From Cryptomeria japonica (Eukaryota; Streptophyta; Pinopsida; Cupressales; Cupressaceae), in assembly GCF_030272615.1 (NCBI RefSeq), contig NC_081408.1, positions 617,952,476 to 618,016,475 on the forward strand: a stretch of 64,000 nt of DNA, in the 5' to 3' direction. The notes below the pieces were generated by a model. That model saw only the letters and a program-made list of their open reading frames with translations. It was not told where the DNA came from and ran no database searches. Within the stretch, counting starts at the first letter, position 1. Every line of letters starts with the position of its first letter. Position numbers and translations under genes: made by a program. Positions 50,145 to 62,319 of this stretch are shown piece after piece.

Positions 50145-53100
50145 CTAAGAGGTCAAAAATGAGTATATATCCATTAACTCTGTATTAAAATCCACTGTAG
50201 GAGCAAAATGAAGAGCCGCATGTTGATCCCATTGATCTAGCACTATACCTTCCTTTAGGTGACCATCTTTCAAAATATCGTGACCATATGCCCCTAACAA
50301 CTTCTTCACAAAATTATCATATTTACTAATTGATTTCAAAAGAGGAGCATGTACCTCCAATATCTTTGACCTGCACTGCTCAAGAACTTCTATCTCAATT
50401 TCTATTATAAAGATATAAGATTGTAAACTACCAAAATTATCTCCTCCCAAATAATCTTCATTTTTAATCACTCCCTCACCCAATGCCAATAGTTTATTCA
50501 AATTTTTACACTGCTTAGTGAATTTTCTGATCCTTACTTCCCAATTTGTTGAACAATCCCTGATTGCTTTCTTTGTTTTGAGGATCTTTTCATAAATACC
50601 TATTGTATGTTGTAGGAAGAGTTTCCCTTTTGAAAATGTTCTATTTTTCCCAGAACTTGGTAGTAGTAGCTACTTTTCTCATTTCAATAAAAGTTCTTAC
50701 ATCACCCTCTAGCAACGATGATGTGGATGACAATGTGTCATTTTCCCTTGAATCCAAAGGGTTCCCTATCTCCACAAGAAATTTCTTATACTGCTCTAAT
50801 TGTGCCTTTACCTGCAACTAGGAGTTATGCTCCTTCTCCATTCTGCTCCTGATCGTACTAGTGGCAAACTCTAGAGTATCAAGCTCTCCCCACTTCGTTT
50901 ACCTTCCAAGCCTAACCTATGATACTTGATATTTTGATGGACCTTCTCCTTCAGTCTCCATAGGGGATGCAATATCGACAATTACTTCATTGGATCCAAT
51001 TCTAGATAAATGATGAATTATTTTGGCCCTCTTTGTTTTCTTTGGCTCCTCCGTAATAGCCTGCTGCAATGTAAGTTTGGGTAGCACCACCTTCTGTTTC
51101 TCATCAAAAGTGAAGGTTAACCATTTTGGTGTCCTTCATTTATACTTCCTCCTTAGGTGGTTATTTGTGTCATCACCCTTCCAACTTCTTGTTACGGTTC
51201 CTCCTCCTATTGTGGCTCTTCTGCTCCAACCTAAGTGTTTGGAGGAGTTTGAGTCTCTCCCTGGGTAGGGAATACTGGTATGGCGAGTGTTTTTTATTGT
51301 GAGAGTGTTTTTTGAGCCAAGTTCAATTGTAGAGTGCCATCAATATCAAGTTGTTGTTGATATTCATCTAACTTCTCACTCACTTGCTCGTTGAAGTCCC
51401 TGGTTGGCTCTTCACTTTGTTGCTCTGTATCTCCACCTGCAACATCTTTCAATAAGTTTTCTACATCCTGTGGAGTGAGAACCAACCTTGCATCATGTTC
51501 ATCATCTTGTCCTTTCTCCATTTCCCCTTCTTCACCTTGCAGCTTCTCCTGTGGACCCTGATCATCTATATCCATAGGGGTTACCTATGGAAGTTCTGGT
51601 TCCTTTTACATGATAGGCTACCTTTGTTTCTCTGCACTAGAACGAGTCATTCTTTTCCTCTTTTTATGCTCTACCTTCTTTGGTGCTGGCTCAACCTCCT
51701 CTTGGTATGATTTTGACTCCACATTATGAATAGTTATTGTTTCAGTTGTAGGATTCATCATAGTGTAGGCATATATGAAGCAATAGAAGATGGAGTGACA
51801 ATTGTTGTAACCAAGGGTGGAGGTGTTATTGAAACAACCAGTGCAATAAATACAGTTGATGTGGTGGCTGGTGTTGTTGTAGCAATGGTGGTAGGAGTAG
51901 TGGTATGAGTGGTGGTTGTTGTAGTAGTAGTGGTGGAGGTACTAGAGGGTTGATCCTCTTGAGAAGGTTGTTCCATCGTTGCTGCAACACCCTAAATAGA
52001 AAGCCTAGTAGGATGAATTTTTGCTTGTGGTGTGGCCCCTAGGCCGGCAGTAATCCCTAAACTCACATGTTTTGCCAGATATTCTGCCTCTTTCATTTTC
52101 TCATTTAATTTTTGCTTCAACTCTTCTATAGTCAAAGGAGTTTTAGCTTCCTCTTCAGGGTCTATAGAGGTGTTCTTCCTCGACTCTGACCAGGTTCTCC
52201 TTGTATATTCCCTATGTATCCTTGATTGAGGATTGGCAGTCGGGATATTCTTTTGTTTACCCTTGGAGGTAGCCAGTTTAATCCTCAGACCTAACCACTT
52301 CCTGGTTCTATCTACCACTACTTGAGAAATTATATCAATGTCCACCACTTCCTGTTGTGACCATCTAATCGGAGGGAGAAGTCTCTTATCTATTCCTGTT
52401 TCTTTATACATTGGATCTAGCAAAATACCAACATCATGCAACTGTTTGGGTAGGTTGATCTCGATACCAAAATCCCTTATTTATGGAACAATGAGGCAAT
52501 GTTAATATTTTTCTCTTGCCTCAAAGATATCCTAAAGATTGGCCCAAAAATTGTCCAAGGTAGTTTGATGTCCTTCATATACTTTTGGCATTAATCCTTT
52601 TAATTTATTATATGGGTCATAAATTATCTAGCATTATTAAAAGGATTCAACTATAGTTCTTGTAGTTCTTGTTCAACAGTTTTTGCCACATGAATTTTCG
52701 AACATGAAAAGAATGATAAATTTAAGGGGAAATCTTCACCTGTAACCCATGTCTTATGTCTTGATGACAAATTTTTTTGCAAATGCACCATCTGTCTTGC
52801 ATATTCTAACAAAATTACTCTATCTATACAATACCTAGGTAGAAAAATTACTCTATCTATCACCTGTTAGCCTTATAATAACTGGAAACAAAAATGCGTC
52901 ATTGATCCTCTTGTAATGCAATATGGATTCTTTTAATGGAAATTGGGTTTAATATTCCCATACATCATTTTGTACTTCATCTTCACCCAAATTGCCCTCA
53001 ATCTACAGCCCTGGGAATCGACGGGATTTAGCTACCACTCAGACAACATAAGATGTAAAGAAAAATTTCTTCGTGTAATGTACTTCCTTTAGATGGTCTC

Positions 53101-53778
53101 TTATGTTATCCAACAAAATTTGAGCCCAGTCATAGTATTGTACCCATCCAAAATGGTTAATATGAATGAGAACATCCATGGTTGGAAGTGTTGGCAGATA
53201 GGTTTTCTGAAGGCCTTGTTGAGCATTATTATCAGATCCCTTTATGGCTCCTTAAAATCGTGCCTCAAAACCACATTTTTCTTCAAGCCTATTTTCCTCT
53301 CTTCCTCGAGTCATTCCTCATTCATTCTTTTCTTGCATTGGCTTATATTTTGATGTCATTCTCTTTCTCTGTCTTCTTCCCCCTCAACCAACACCTCCTT
53401 CCTAGTGGGAATCTGGAAAACTAGGGCCAACATATCCGGTGACAAATCAATCATTGATTTCCCATCAGCATCGACACATTGGCTAGTGTCAGGGTTATCA
53501 AATTGGGCCACTTGCATTATGAATTCTGACGCCTGCACTAATTATGGGAAAATAGTCGCCCCTACCAAGCCAGATCTCTTAACTTGCCTATATTTTTCAC
53601 TTAGTCCGCGCTTCTCCAATTGCTTTTCTATATCTTCGACCTCAATATGCCCGATCTCTGTATCTATTACCCATTGAGTAGCATCTCCCAACTTGGAGGA
53701 GTATGTTCACCCCTGGTATTTGTATTTTATGGTGATTGACAACTTCTCAAGATCTTTTGCCTTTCAGGAAGATTCCAT
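50145..53778 (-). pseudogene. unknown ORF of the 6.2-kb element, decayed
   Basis: Reading leftward from Met at 53778 (MESS), the frame can be followed with many stops and two frameshifts. The N-terminal part holds LVQASEFIMQVAQFDNPD and MIDLSPDMLALVFQIPTRKE. The middle holds RWSQQEVVDIDIISQVVVD, SWSESRK-like basic sequence, a Thr-rich run (51970-51880) and an acidic region (EQQSEEPTRDFNEQVSEKLD). The C-terminus (50590-50145) is charged helical sequence ending in IYSFLTS. This layout (folded N-terminus, low-complexity middle, coiled-coil end) parallels the protein at 25255-28521, but I see no clear sequence match. No polymerase, integrase or transposase motif was recognised. Confidence 0.5.
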
Positions 53779-53854
53779 TAAACACAACTAAACCTACAAA
53801 ATCAAGAAAACAAGCATCAAAAACTACTCAAAGAAAAATTTCTACAAAAACATC

Positions 53855-55080
53855 TCACTTCGGGACTCGGGATCCCAAGGTGCCGAGGTGAGAAAATAGA
53901 AAAACTACAAAGAAAACCCAAGAGTTCAGGAATCTGAGGTCCCGAGTTAAGACTACTAACAGAACTAGCAAATTCAAAACCCCAGGAACTCGAGATACCA
54001 AACTCACCAACAACACAAAAGGAGACCACTTCAGGAACTCAGGAACCTAGGTTTCCAAAGTGGTAAGACAACAGACTCATGAAAAAAGACCTGAGACTTC
54101 AGGGTTCCAAAGTTCTAGCGTGGGACACTAACATGCAATGCGGAACTTCAAAGAACCAAAGTCCCCATAAACTAAAAATATGGAGCAAGAAAGGAGCTTG
54201 GGACTCCAGGACTACGAGGTTCTAAGTTGAACAAACATTCAAAAAGGAAACTAATTTGGGAACCCAAGTTTCCAAATTAATTTAATCTAAGACCTAAAAC
54301 CACTAAAAACATCATTTCGGGAACTCAGGAACCCGAATTCCCAAAGTGATGGAAAACAAAAACCAACGACTTTTATTTTGGGAACTCGGGAACCCAGGTT
54401 TCTGAAATAATGCAAAAAGAAAACAGCAAAGGAAAAGACTATCATTTCGGGAACTCGAGAACTTCATTTTTCGAAATGATACGACAATGAGAAAAACCCC
54501 TAACCCGGAACTTTGGGAACCCGAGATTCCGAGGTTAGGGAAGTACAAAAAATCGCAAGAAAAATGCACAAAACAAGAAAAATATAAGAAATAAAACTAA
54601 AACAAATGAAATCTAACCTAAGACATACAAAAATCCACATGAAGGAGGTGATAAATCCACCTATTTGGCATGAAAAATGAAGACAGTGCTAGATTGGACG
54701 CGCGGGAGTTCGAAATCGTGAGGTCAGAGCTCTAGATTCAAAAAAGTGAGTGCACAAATGAGCTCCCAAATGACCTCCAATTATATTTCACCCTAACCCT
54801 ACACCGCATTAAATGAGACTTTGGGAACTCGGGAACCCAATTTTCTGAAGTGCAACACAAGAAAACAACCTGGGAGTTTGGGAACCCGAACATCTAGGGA
54901 AAAAACCAAAAAAGGCAAACACACACTTCGGGATTCCAGGGACCTGGACTTTTGAGGTGACACCCCGAAATAAAATAGAAAAGAACTTGGGAGTCTAGGA
55001 ACCCGAACTTATGAACAAGGAAATAAAAACAAGAAAAATCCCACCCCGGAACTTTGGGAACCCGAACTCCCGAGGTGGCC
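53855..55080 (-). repeat. array of about 17 short imperfect palindromes
   Basis: Units of roughly 25-35 bases recur about every 50-70 bases, separated by A-rich spacers. A typical unit is TTCGGGAACTCGGGAACCCG followed by a variant of ATTCCCAAAGTG (for example about 54317, 54376, 54449, 54511, 54828, 54930 and 55045). The outer arms (CACTTCGGGAA and TTCCCAAAGTG) are near reverse complements, so each unit could fold as a hairpin. The array lies between the right end of the element and its ORF start. Confidence 0.8.
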
Positions 55081-55191
55081 AAAACAAAAGCTAAAAATGA
55101 AGGGAAAACTAATAGAAAAAGACAAAAAAGATTACCCATATTTTTATAGAATAAATATGATGGGACTAGATATGCAGGGCATAACATGTCT

Positions 55192-55470
55192 GTTCCTCCA
55201 CCTCCCTCCCCAATTCCATCAATTTATGTAGTGGAAGGACCATTGGAAGCACCCCGATTAGCACGAATGTCTCTAGCACCATCTTCAAATATTGCACTAT
55301 CACAAGGGGCTGATGAAAGAGGTGATCAATAGGAGAAAATTGGTGCAGTCACGCTTGGGAGAGATCTCAATGAGATCTATCTAGACTGTGCAGAAAGAGT
55401 AAACATAATGAAATCAATACAAGATGATGGAGGCAATGCAAAACTGAATGAATTAGTACATGAAAATTGA
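55192..55470 (+). pseudogene. family R ORF of unknown function, copy 2, C-terminal part
   Basis: This continues the frame cut at 48936. A proline-rich stretch (PPPPSPIPSIYVVEGPLEAP) leads to SLAPSSNIALSQGADERGDQ, a single TAG at about 55338, then GAVTLGRDLNEIYLD and GNAKLNELVHEN with a stop at 55468-55470. It matches 30360-30644, which has additional frameshifts. Confidence 0.65.
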
Positions 55471-55764
55471 TTACAAATGACCGGTAACATCTGGACTACA
55501 AGATTTGGCTCACTGGCTTGCTATATATATTCTTAATTACATAATTGGTCAACTCCAAACCTCTAAATCTTTGGATATATCATCTATATTCCCCCTAATG
55601 CATTATGATGCTTAATTACATTAATTTATATGGTCTAGAGGGATTTGTGTCGGCCCAAGAGGGATCAAATGCCAAAGAACAGATCAAATGTGTAAAACCA
55701 CTGGGTCGGTCTCCACCAAAGAGAATCCTCTGGAAAATCCAAAGGAAGAAGTATGGATTAGAGA
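55471..55764 (+). repeat. family R sequence after the ORF, copy 2
   Basis: This matches 30645-30960. It is non-coding in copy 1. Here a frame opening at 55605 runs through it into the gag-protease fragment. Confidence 0.6.
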
Positions 55765-56936
55765 ACGCAATGGTAAAGAAAGGAAAACTAAAACTTTACA
55801 ATAATTCATACAACAATAACAACAACAACAATGACAAACCCAAGTTCTGGTCAAAACATAGAAATGTCAGCAATGAAGGGAATGACGATAATAGTACTAC
55901 AAAACAACAACCAATATTCAATCTATCAAGTCAAAACCCGAGCAATAACAATCCAAAAAACAATAAAGCTAAGTCCTTTTTCTCCAACCCTCGAAGGAAA
56001 TTCACAAACATTGGAGAATCTTTGGAATCAGCTCTAAAAACTTTGCTTGCCAACAAATTAATTGTTCTACCAGAAGCAAGAAATTATGAACCACCAGTCA
56101 AACCTAATTGGTGGAATGACAATCATTTTTGCAACTATCATCGAAATAAAGGACACCTAACAAATGATTGTCAGAGATTGAAACACCTTATCCAAGATCT
56201 AATCGATAATGGAACCATCACAGTGGATATTCATAAAACAAACGAATCACACTTGGCTTTCAAAACTCCACTCCCAAATTATGACAAAGGCGAATCGTCC
56301 CAATTAAAAGATGACAAAGGAAAAACCAAAGTGAATTACACTTATACATATGATGATGTGGTGAATGTAATCATTGTTAACGAAAACTCATCTTCAAAAC
56401 CAATCAATGTTATCACGAGAAGAAAAGCAAAGGTTACCTTTCCAAGTGTAGCAAAAGATCCGCCACCCAATCCACAACAATACAATTTAGTAGAGCAATT
56501 ACAAAGAATACCAGCTCAAATATCAATTCTGGAACTTCTCAAGATTTCACCTATGCACAAGGATATTTTGGAGAAAGCTTTAGTGGAAACAATAGTTTCA
56601 AAAGATTTGGAAGTAGATCAGTTCCAAAATATGGTAGGACACCTTATAGCTCCTCATTTCTTATCATTTTCTGAGAATGATGATGCATCCCTACAATATC
56701 CTCATAATGCTCCCTTACATGTTGAAGTCTCCATAAATAAAACTCGTGTCAAACATGTGCTCATAGATGGAGGAGCCGGCTTAAACATTTGTGCATTAAG
56801 TTTGATAAAAGCTTTGAGATATTTAAAGAATGCAGTAGACCTGAAAAAGAAAATAACCATCAAAGCTTATGATGAAGCAGAGCGTTCTTCTAAAGGAAAT
56901 GTTGTGCTACCAATAATAATAGGACCTGTGCAAATG
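55765..56936 (+). pseudogene. gag-pro: gag-protease fragment of a Tat-like gypsy element
   Basis: About 390 open codons without a stop: an Asn-rich linker, a capsid C-terminal flank, the zinc-finger-like CNYHRNKGHLTNDC followed by LIQDLIDNGTI (about 56130-56220), a linker with NPQQYNLVEQLQRIPAQISI, and a protease with active site LIDGGAGLNICALS (about 56760-56805). Gag N-terminal capsid sequence is missing on the left, and protease C-terminus, RT and integrase on the right, where the next family R copy starts within TGCAAATGTAG. The same zinc-finger layout is in the element at 7-3318, but here the protease triad is DGG, not DPS. Confidence 0.85.
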
Positions 56937-57874
56937 TAGAATTTCTTGTACTAACAATAATATCAATACATGACTGCCACAGATGGAGGCGCGGAGTTGA
57001 ATTTGAAGGCTTGAGAAACGACGAGTCTGTGATAGCTCTACCCATTTTTGTGCTTTTCATAAATTCGAGATTGACTTTTGCTCGTGGAGAAGTGCAAAAA
57101 TGTCATACAATACAAATGGGAGACAGTTGAATGATGGTTTGTATGGGGAAGAAGCTGGGTGACAATATCACCCGTGTATCATGTGGGATTTGTAGGCGCA
57201 AACTAAGACAGATATATTCACATTACACTTTGTTTGCCATTGACAACCATTGTGGGTAGATGCATTCAAATTTTCAGTACGGTGAAATAAGATGCAATGA
57301 GCAACAAAGTGAATGCTTCATTAAAAGTACATTGAATTCCAAGGAAAAGGTCATTGGATTCTTTGTATTTATGTTATATAAAAGATCATACATACACATA
57401 CACATATACATAATAAAGCACATATAATGATGTTTTTATGTTATATAAAAGATCATACATACACATACACATGTAATATGAGTGAGTATGATTAATTAAG
57501 AATAAAATTATGTTTAAGTGATAACTTTTAATCTTAAAAGTTACTTGTAACTAGTGAAATGATGCAAAGCGCCCTTATAGATAGTATGCATATGTTATAA
57601 ACATATTAAAATGTAGGCATATGTTTCTAGGTTCTATATACCAGGGATTAGTAAATCCAAGTATTTTACAAAATACGTTTGTGAACAAACACAACAAATA
57701 TTGAGGTGTGGGGTGAAGTGTTTTTAAATGCACTGTTTCATCAACTATATTTAATTATTAGTTAATTATTTAATAGGATTAAAGTGAAAAGATTAAACCC
57801 CTTCATCTACATGTAATAAATTTTTTTGTAATCATATGATTACATACATACAAAATGTACACACACACACACAA

Positions 57875-57963
<89 letters not shown>

Positions 57964-58081
57964 TATACATATGTGTATATATGTATATGTATATGTATAT
58001 ATACATACATATATATGTAATGTATGTATATACATGTATATATGTATACATATATATGGATGTGAGTGTGTGTGTGTGTAT
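56935..58081 (+). repeat. family R copy 3: candidate 3' long LTR, part 1
   Basis: This starts TGTAGAATTTCTTGTAC and matches 43127 onward. It is interrupted at 58082 within a microsatellite by a solo LTR. No gene is seen. Confidence 0.6.
57884..57960 (+). repeat. (TG)n microsatellite
   Basis: About 38 TG units, followed by a TATA/TGTA degenerate repeat to 58081. Confidence 0.95.
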
Positions 58082-59324
58082 TGTAGTGTCATAAAATTGC
58101 GACCCCTACAATTTTAACCACATTTGGGGTCCTCACCTTGGCGACAACATCTCCTTCCTTAACCAGGACCTACTTCTATATAATTTTTAACCCTTCTCCT
58201 TTTCTCCTTATGCCTTGTGGCTGCTCTATATCCTGTCTCGGGCCCAAAATAGGGCAGGATGGGGGCATGGCGCCCTTGTCCTCCCTAGGACAAGGGCGTG
58301 GCACCCCTATCCCCCCTAGGATAGTGGTGTGGCGCCCCTGTCCCCATCTCCTAGGGTGGTCCTATTTGTGGGTTACCCGATCTCCTATGCACTTCGTGTC
58401 TTCGGGGTTTGTTATTCTGCTTTGTCGGCCTTTGGTGGTTGAAAGTTAATCCTTGAAGCATGTATGAAAGGAAATTCAATACTCTCATTCAGAGGAGGAC
58501 GAAGGACGGATGACAGATGATAAGAGATAGAGAGCATAAGGAGAAGATACAAGATTTCAAGGTCGTTATCAAGCATTCAAGCATTCAAGTCTTCTTCATT
58601 CATCCATTGGAGCAACATTACAACATTCATTTGCAAGCATGTGTGTGTGTTAAAGTTTTGTCATGTTGCATGCCATTTCAAACAATATTGTGATTACATT
58701 CAAGAAGAAAAGCAGTCATCATCAACAAGTTGCAGATCTACAAGGTATACATCTCCATTGTTTACATTCAAGCATTTGAAATTACTTTTTTTCTAGGTTG
58801 ATTCCTCAACTAGGGTTTGACTGAGGCAAACTCCTATCCATAATCACCCTTTCTTCTCTTTTATGTGTGTAGTTTGTAGGTGCGTAGTTGTAATTGCAAG
58901 TTTGGGCTTCATTTGCAAAGACGAAACAACCCTTTTCGTTTCACAGATTTTGTGGTGGACCATGTACATTCCCACCACGATCCTACTGACTTTTCTCCAA
59001 ATTTACAAGGCAGATCTACGTCAGTTTAATTAGCTCTGATCTAAAGTTACAACGCAATCCCGAACTGGTAGCACCTCATTTCACTCATTTCCTCTCTTTT
59101 CCAACATATTCAACAAGTCAACTTTCTCATTTACAAAAGAGGGTAAATCACTTCAACCACTTGCAATCCACTTAGTATTCAGATCCTCGTCTCTCTTGGA
59201 TTTGGATCCAGTGGATTCGACCCCTCTTTTGAATGTAAAGTTCTTCCCAAGTGAAAATCATCCTAGTGGCTTCCTTTCTCTCTCCTAGGTGGGGAGTCAC
59301 TAGGATCCAATTTTCCACTTTACA
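58082..59324 (+). repeat. solo LTR of the gypsy family seen at 4102-5295
   Basis: It starts TGTAGTGTCATAAAATTG and ends CACTTTACA, matching the start TGTAGCGTCCTAAAATTG and the end CGCTTTACA of the LTR at 4102-5295. Family R microsatellite DNA lies on both sides. Flanking 5-mers are TGTAT and TATAT, not a perfect duplication, which may reflect later change in the simple repeat. No internal element sequence is present, so it most likely arose by LTR-LTR recombination. Confidence 0.8.
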
Positions 59325-59512
59325 TATATATGTGTGTGTGTGGATATATATGTGTGTGTGTATGTATGTATGTATGTATGTATGCATGTATATGTATATG
59401 TATATGTACATATGTATATACATACATATACATATATACATATATATACATACATATTAATATACATACATATATATACATACATAAATGTATGTGTGTA
59501 TATATGTATGTA

Positions 59513-59548
<36 letters not shown>

Positions 59549-60308
59549 TGTATGTATGTATGCATGCATATATATGTATAAGTATATGTATATGTATATG
59601 CATATGCATGCACACAGACACACATACACATATACATACACACATATGTGTGTGTGTGTAACTGTACATATGCTTGCATGCGTGTACATATATATAAACC
59701 CAAAATATATGTATCCATATATTGTGTGTATAATACCTATACACACATGTGTCTGCATAGATATGATACACACAAGTTTATTACATGTGTGAACATATAT
59801 AGATACATATATGCATGTATATGTGCATATTAATGTGCATTCACATGCCAACACATAACATGGAGAGAGAGAGAGAGAGAGATCAATGGTTAGTTCCTCA
59901 TTTATTTATTCACATTTATCCTAATTATGTGTTTTGTAACCTCATTTAAGTGAAATTCATCTTAATAAAATATAAAAAATTTAGAAAATATTCTTGATAT
60001 ATGGAATTAGTGTGCTACCTCTCTTTATCATTTCCCCATGTATTTTTTGGATTAGGTTTCATATGTGTTGTCAAAATATTCTTATTTTTCTTTATCCATC
60101 TTGTGTAGAGAAATGACCCTTGTCAAATATGATATTTCAATATTTTCTAAATTTAATTTTGTTAGTTTTCTTCATGGATATGGATGAAGCCTTCTATACT
60201 TTTTTTAATTTTGTTTGTTTTCTTCATGGATAAGGATGAAACCCTCTATACTTTTGTAACTATGGAGGATGCAAAAACACATTACTTTATAATTTATTAT
60301 GATGAAGG
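59325..60308 (+). repeat. family R copy 3, part 2
   Basis: It resumes the microsatellite (degenerate CATA/TGTA, then a short GA run at about 59864-59882) and the flank matching 45100-45440. The last five bases, GAAGG (60304-60308), are the target duplication of the next solo LTR. No gene is seen. Confidence 0.7.
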
Positions 60309-62319
60309 TGTTAGACACAATGCACCATTGAGAGGGGGAGGGGGTGAATCAGTGGTTCTCAAAACTTTTCCTTTTGGCTTTCCTTTGAGGGTGACACCAG
60401 TTTGTGAATCAAGCACAAAGAAGATTTACCAATTAGTACTAAAAATAACTCAATTACACACACACACACAAGGATACATCACATAACACCAATATATACG
60501 AGGAAAATCCAATGTGGGAAAAACCTTGGTGAGCAATCTTGCTGGAGTCTACTGCTCCAATCCAACCTCACGGTAAAATAAAGTTATACAGTTTAGGGCA
60601 CCAACCCAAGGAGATACAAACCCTGACTTTAGGGCACCAACCCAAGGAGCTACAACCCCTAATAGATTTAAGGGCTACAACCCAGAGGAGCACCAACCCC
60701 TGCACCAAGCTACAACTCAGTGTTCATAATGCAAACTTCAAATACATAAGTTATTATCTTGTTACAAGTGAATCTTGCAACCTTATCAAATGTCTTACTC
60801 TATCGGTAAAGTACTTCTCTCTTCTATCGACTCACTCTTCTTCCTGCTTTGCACCTGCTGCTACTCTGCTGGATTCGCACCTCACTCTCTGCACATCACC
60901 AGTTTCACACTCTGCTGGTGTAGTCACTACCGATTCTTCTCTCCAACCAATTGAAAGCTTCAACTAGGTTCACTCTCCCTCTCTTGCTCATTGAGCACTC
61001 GGCTGATCTAGTCTTTACTTGCAGAAGTCTACAGCTTCACAATAATACAATATTCTCTATATTCAGCAGCAACAAACAATCTCTTAGGCCTTTTTACTTA
61101 TAGCCCAGATTTCCCACCAAACGCCAATTCAAAACTCAGGCGGTTAGGTTTTCTTCACCATCTTCGAGACATACCAAATCCAATTAGATATTGCAAGATT
61201 TGATCTTTCTGACATTGAATGCATATCTCCTCTATAGTCATGTTTCCTCGATCACGCCCTTTAATCTTGGTGATTTGATTTTTACCTTCTCAGCAAATCC
61301 TTCGATTAGTCACAAGAGATCTGTTAGGCTATTTCCTTCATCACCTCGATCTTCTCAAACTATTAGTTGGCTCGTAGTTGTCTTTCAGACCTCGAGCCTC
61401 AAACCCCTACAATCCTTCTGCAACATGTCTCGTGATTTGAGTGACATTTCATTAAAGCTAACCAACCCCTGCAACAACCCCATCGTTGTACATTTTATCT
61501 TTATCCAATCGCGAGTTTTCCATGTTGACTCCATGTCAAATGTTTGCTAGCTCGACACTTCAAGTCGGTCCAAGTAGGATCATCGACCAACCACCTTACT
61601 GGTTCCTCACTTCGGCCGGTTTGCTAACCCTTCTGATCTCAACCATTCTACCGGTTACTTTGTCATAGCTGCTCTCATCTTGAGCTATTGATGGAACTCT
61701 CAAACCGGTCTCCAGACTGGTAAGTCCTAAGTATGCTCATTTACACAAATGGGAAATCTTCTGCAACACCCTGCATAAATAACTGATGGACTCATATATC
61801 AGTTACCACACTTGATGACATCATGTCATTAACCTTCATAAGCCTCCTATCTTCTTTCAGAGAGATCATATTCCTATACTTACATTTACACATCCTTTCT
61901 TCCTGATCAAGAATGTTCCTTCCTCTACCGGTTTGTCAGGGTGACAAACACTTGAGACTTCCTCTGACTCTTCTCAAGATGACTGCAACTTCTTTTGGTG
62001 GGAGTCCTACAGTTCTGCAACCTCACAACATATTGGTTCATTCTTCTCTTCCAATGTTGAAGTGATTTAGATAACATTTTGCCTCTTCATCCCAAGTAAC
62101 TGCTCACAACACTTCTCCATCTCTTCACACAAGTCAGGCACTAGCTTGTGTACTGATGTCCTCTGAGGTCATCTTCCTTATCTTTACCGGTGTTCAACAA
62201 CACAAGGTGATATCCAAGATATCACATCCTGTACTCCTTCATAACAGTGTTGTGCATACATCTCTTCTACCAGTAATCATCCCATACCGGTTGACATCAA
62301 TGACAACACAATGCCAACA
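60309..62319 (-). repeat. solo LTR (copia, Sirevirus-like), 2.0 kb, perfect duplication
   Basis: It starts TGTTAGACACAATGCACC and ends CAATGCCAACA on the plus strand, flanked by GAAGG at 60304-60308 and 62320-62324. The empty site is at 45425-45430. CCAACA at the right and several ACCGGT motifs (for example about 61640, 61705, 61927 and 62185) place it with the other minus-strand copia LTRs in the window. No internal sequence remains. Short tandem units of 36 bases with TTTAGGGCACCAACCCAAGG start at 60592 and 60628, with a third diverged one near 60667. Confidence 0.85.

Larger units (their letters stand above)
48942..55186 (-). mobile_element. 6.2-kb insertion with exact TGTCT duplication, no visible LTRs
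   Basis: The family R ORF is cut after TTTGTCT at 48941 and resumes with TGTCTGTTCC at 55187. TGTCT at 48937-48941 and 55187-55191 is the target duplication, and the empty site is present at about 30352. The insert starts TGTTCACGGG and ends GGCATAACA (TG...CA), as LTR elements do, but I find no matching LTRs at the two ends. Content on the minus strand: a right-hand array of short palindromes (53855-55080), an unknown ORF (53778 to about 50145) and about 1.2 kb of non-coding DNA on the left (48942-50144, no gene seen). It could be an LTR element that lost one LTR, or a different class. Confidence 0.7.

Noticed and set aside
53855-55080. Regularly spaced short repeats considered as a CRISPR array
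   Set aside because: The units are imperfect and variable, the spacers are A-rich and not unique sequence of fixed length, and the setting is a plant transposon with no cas genes.
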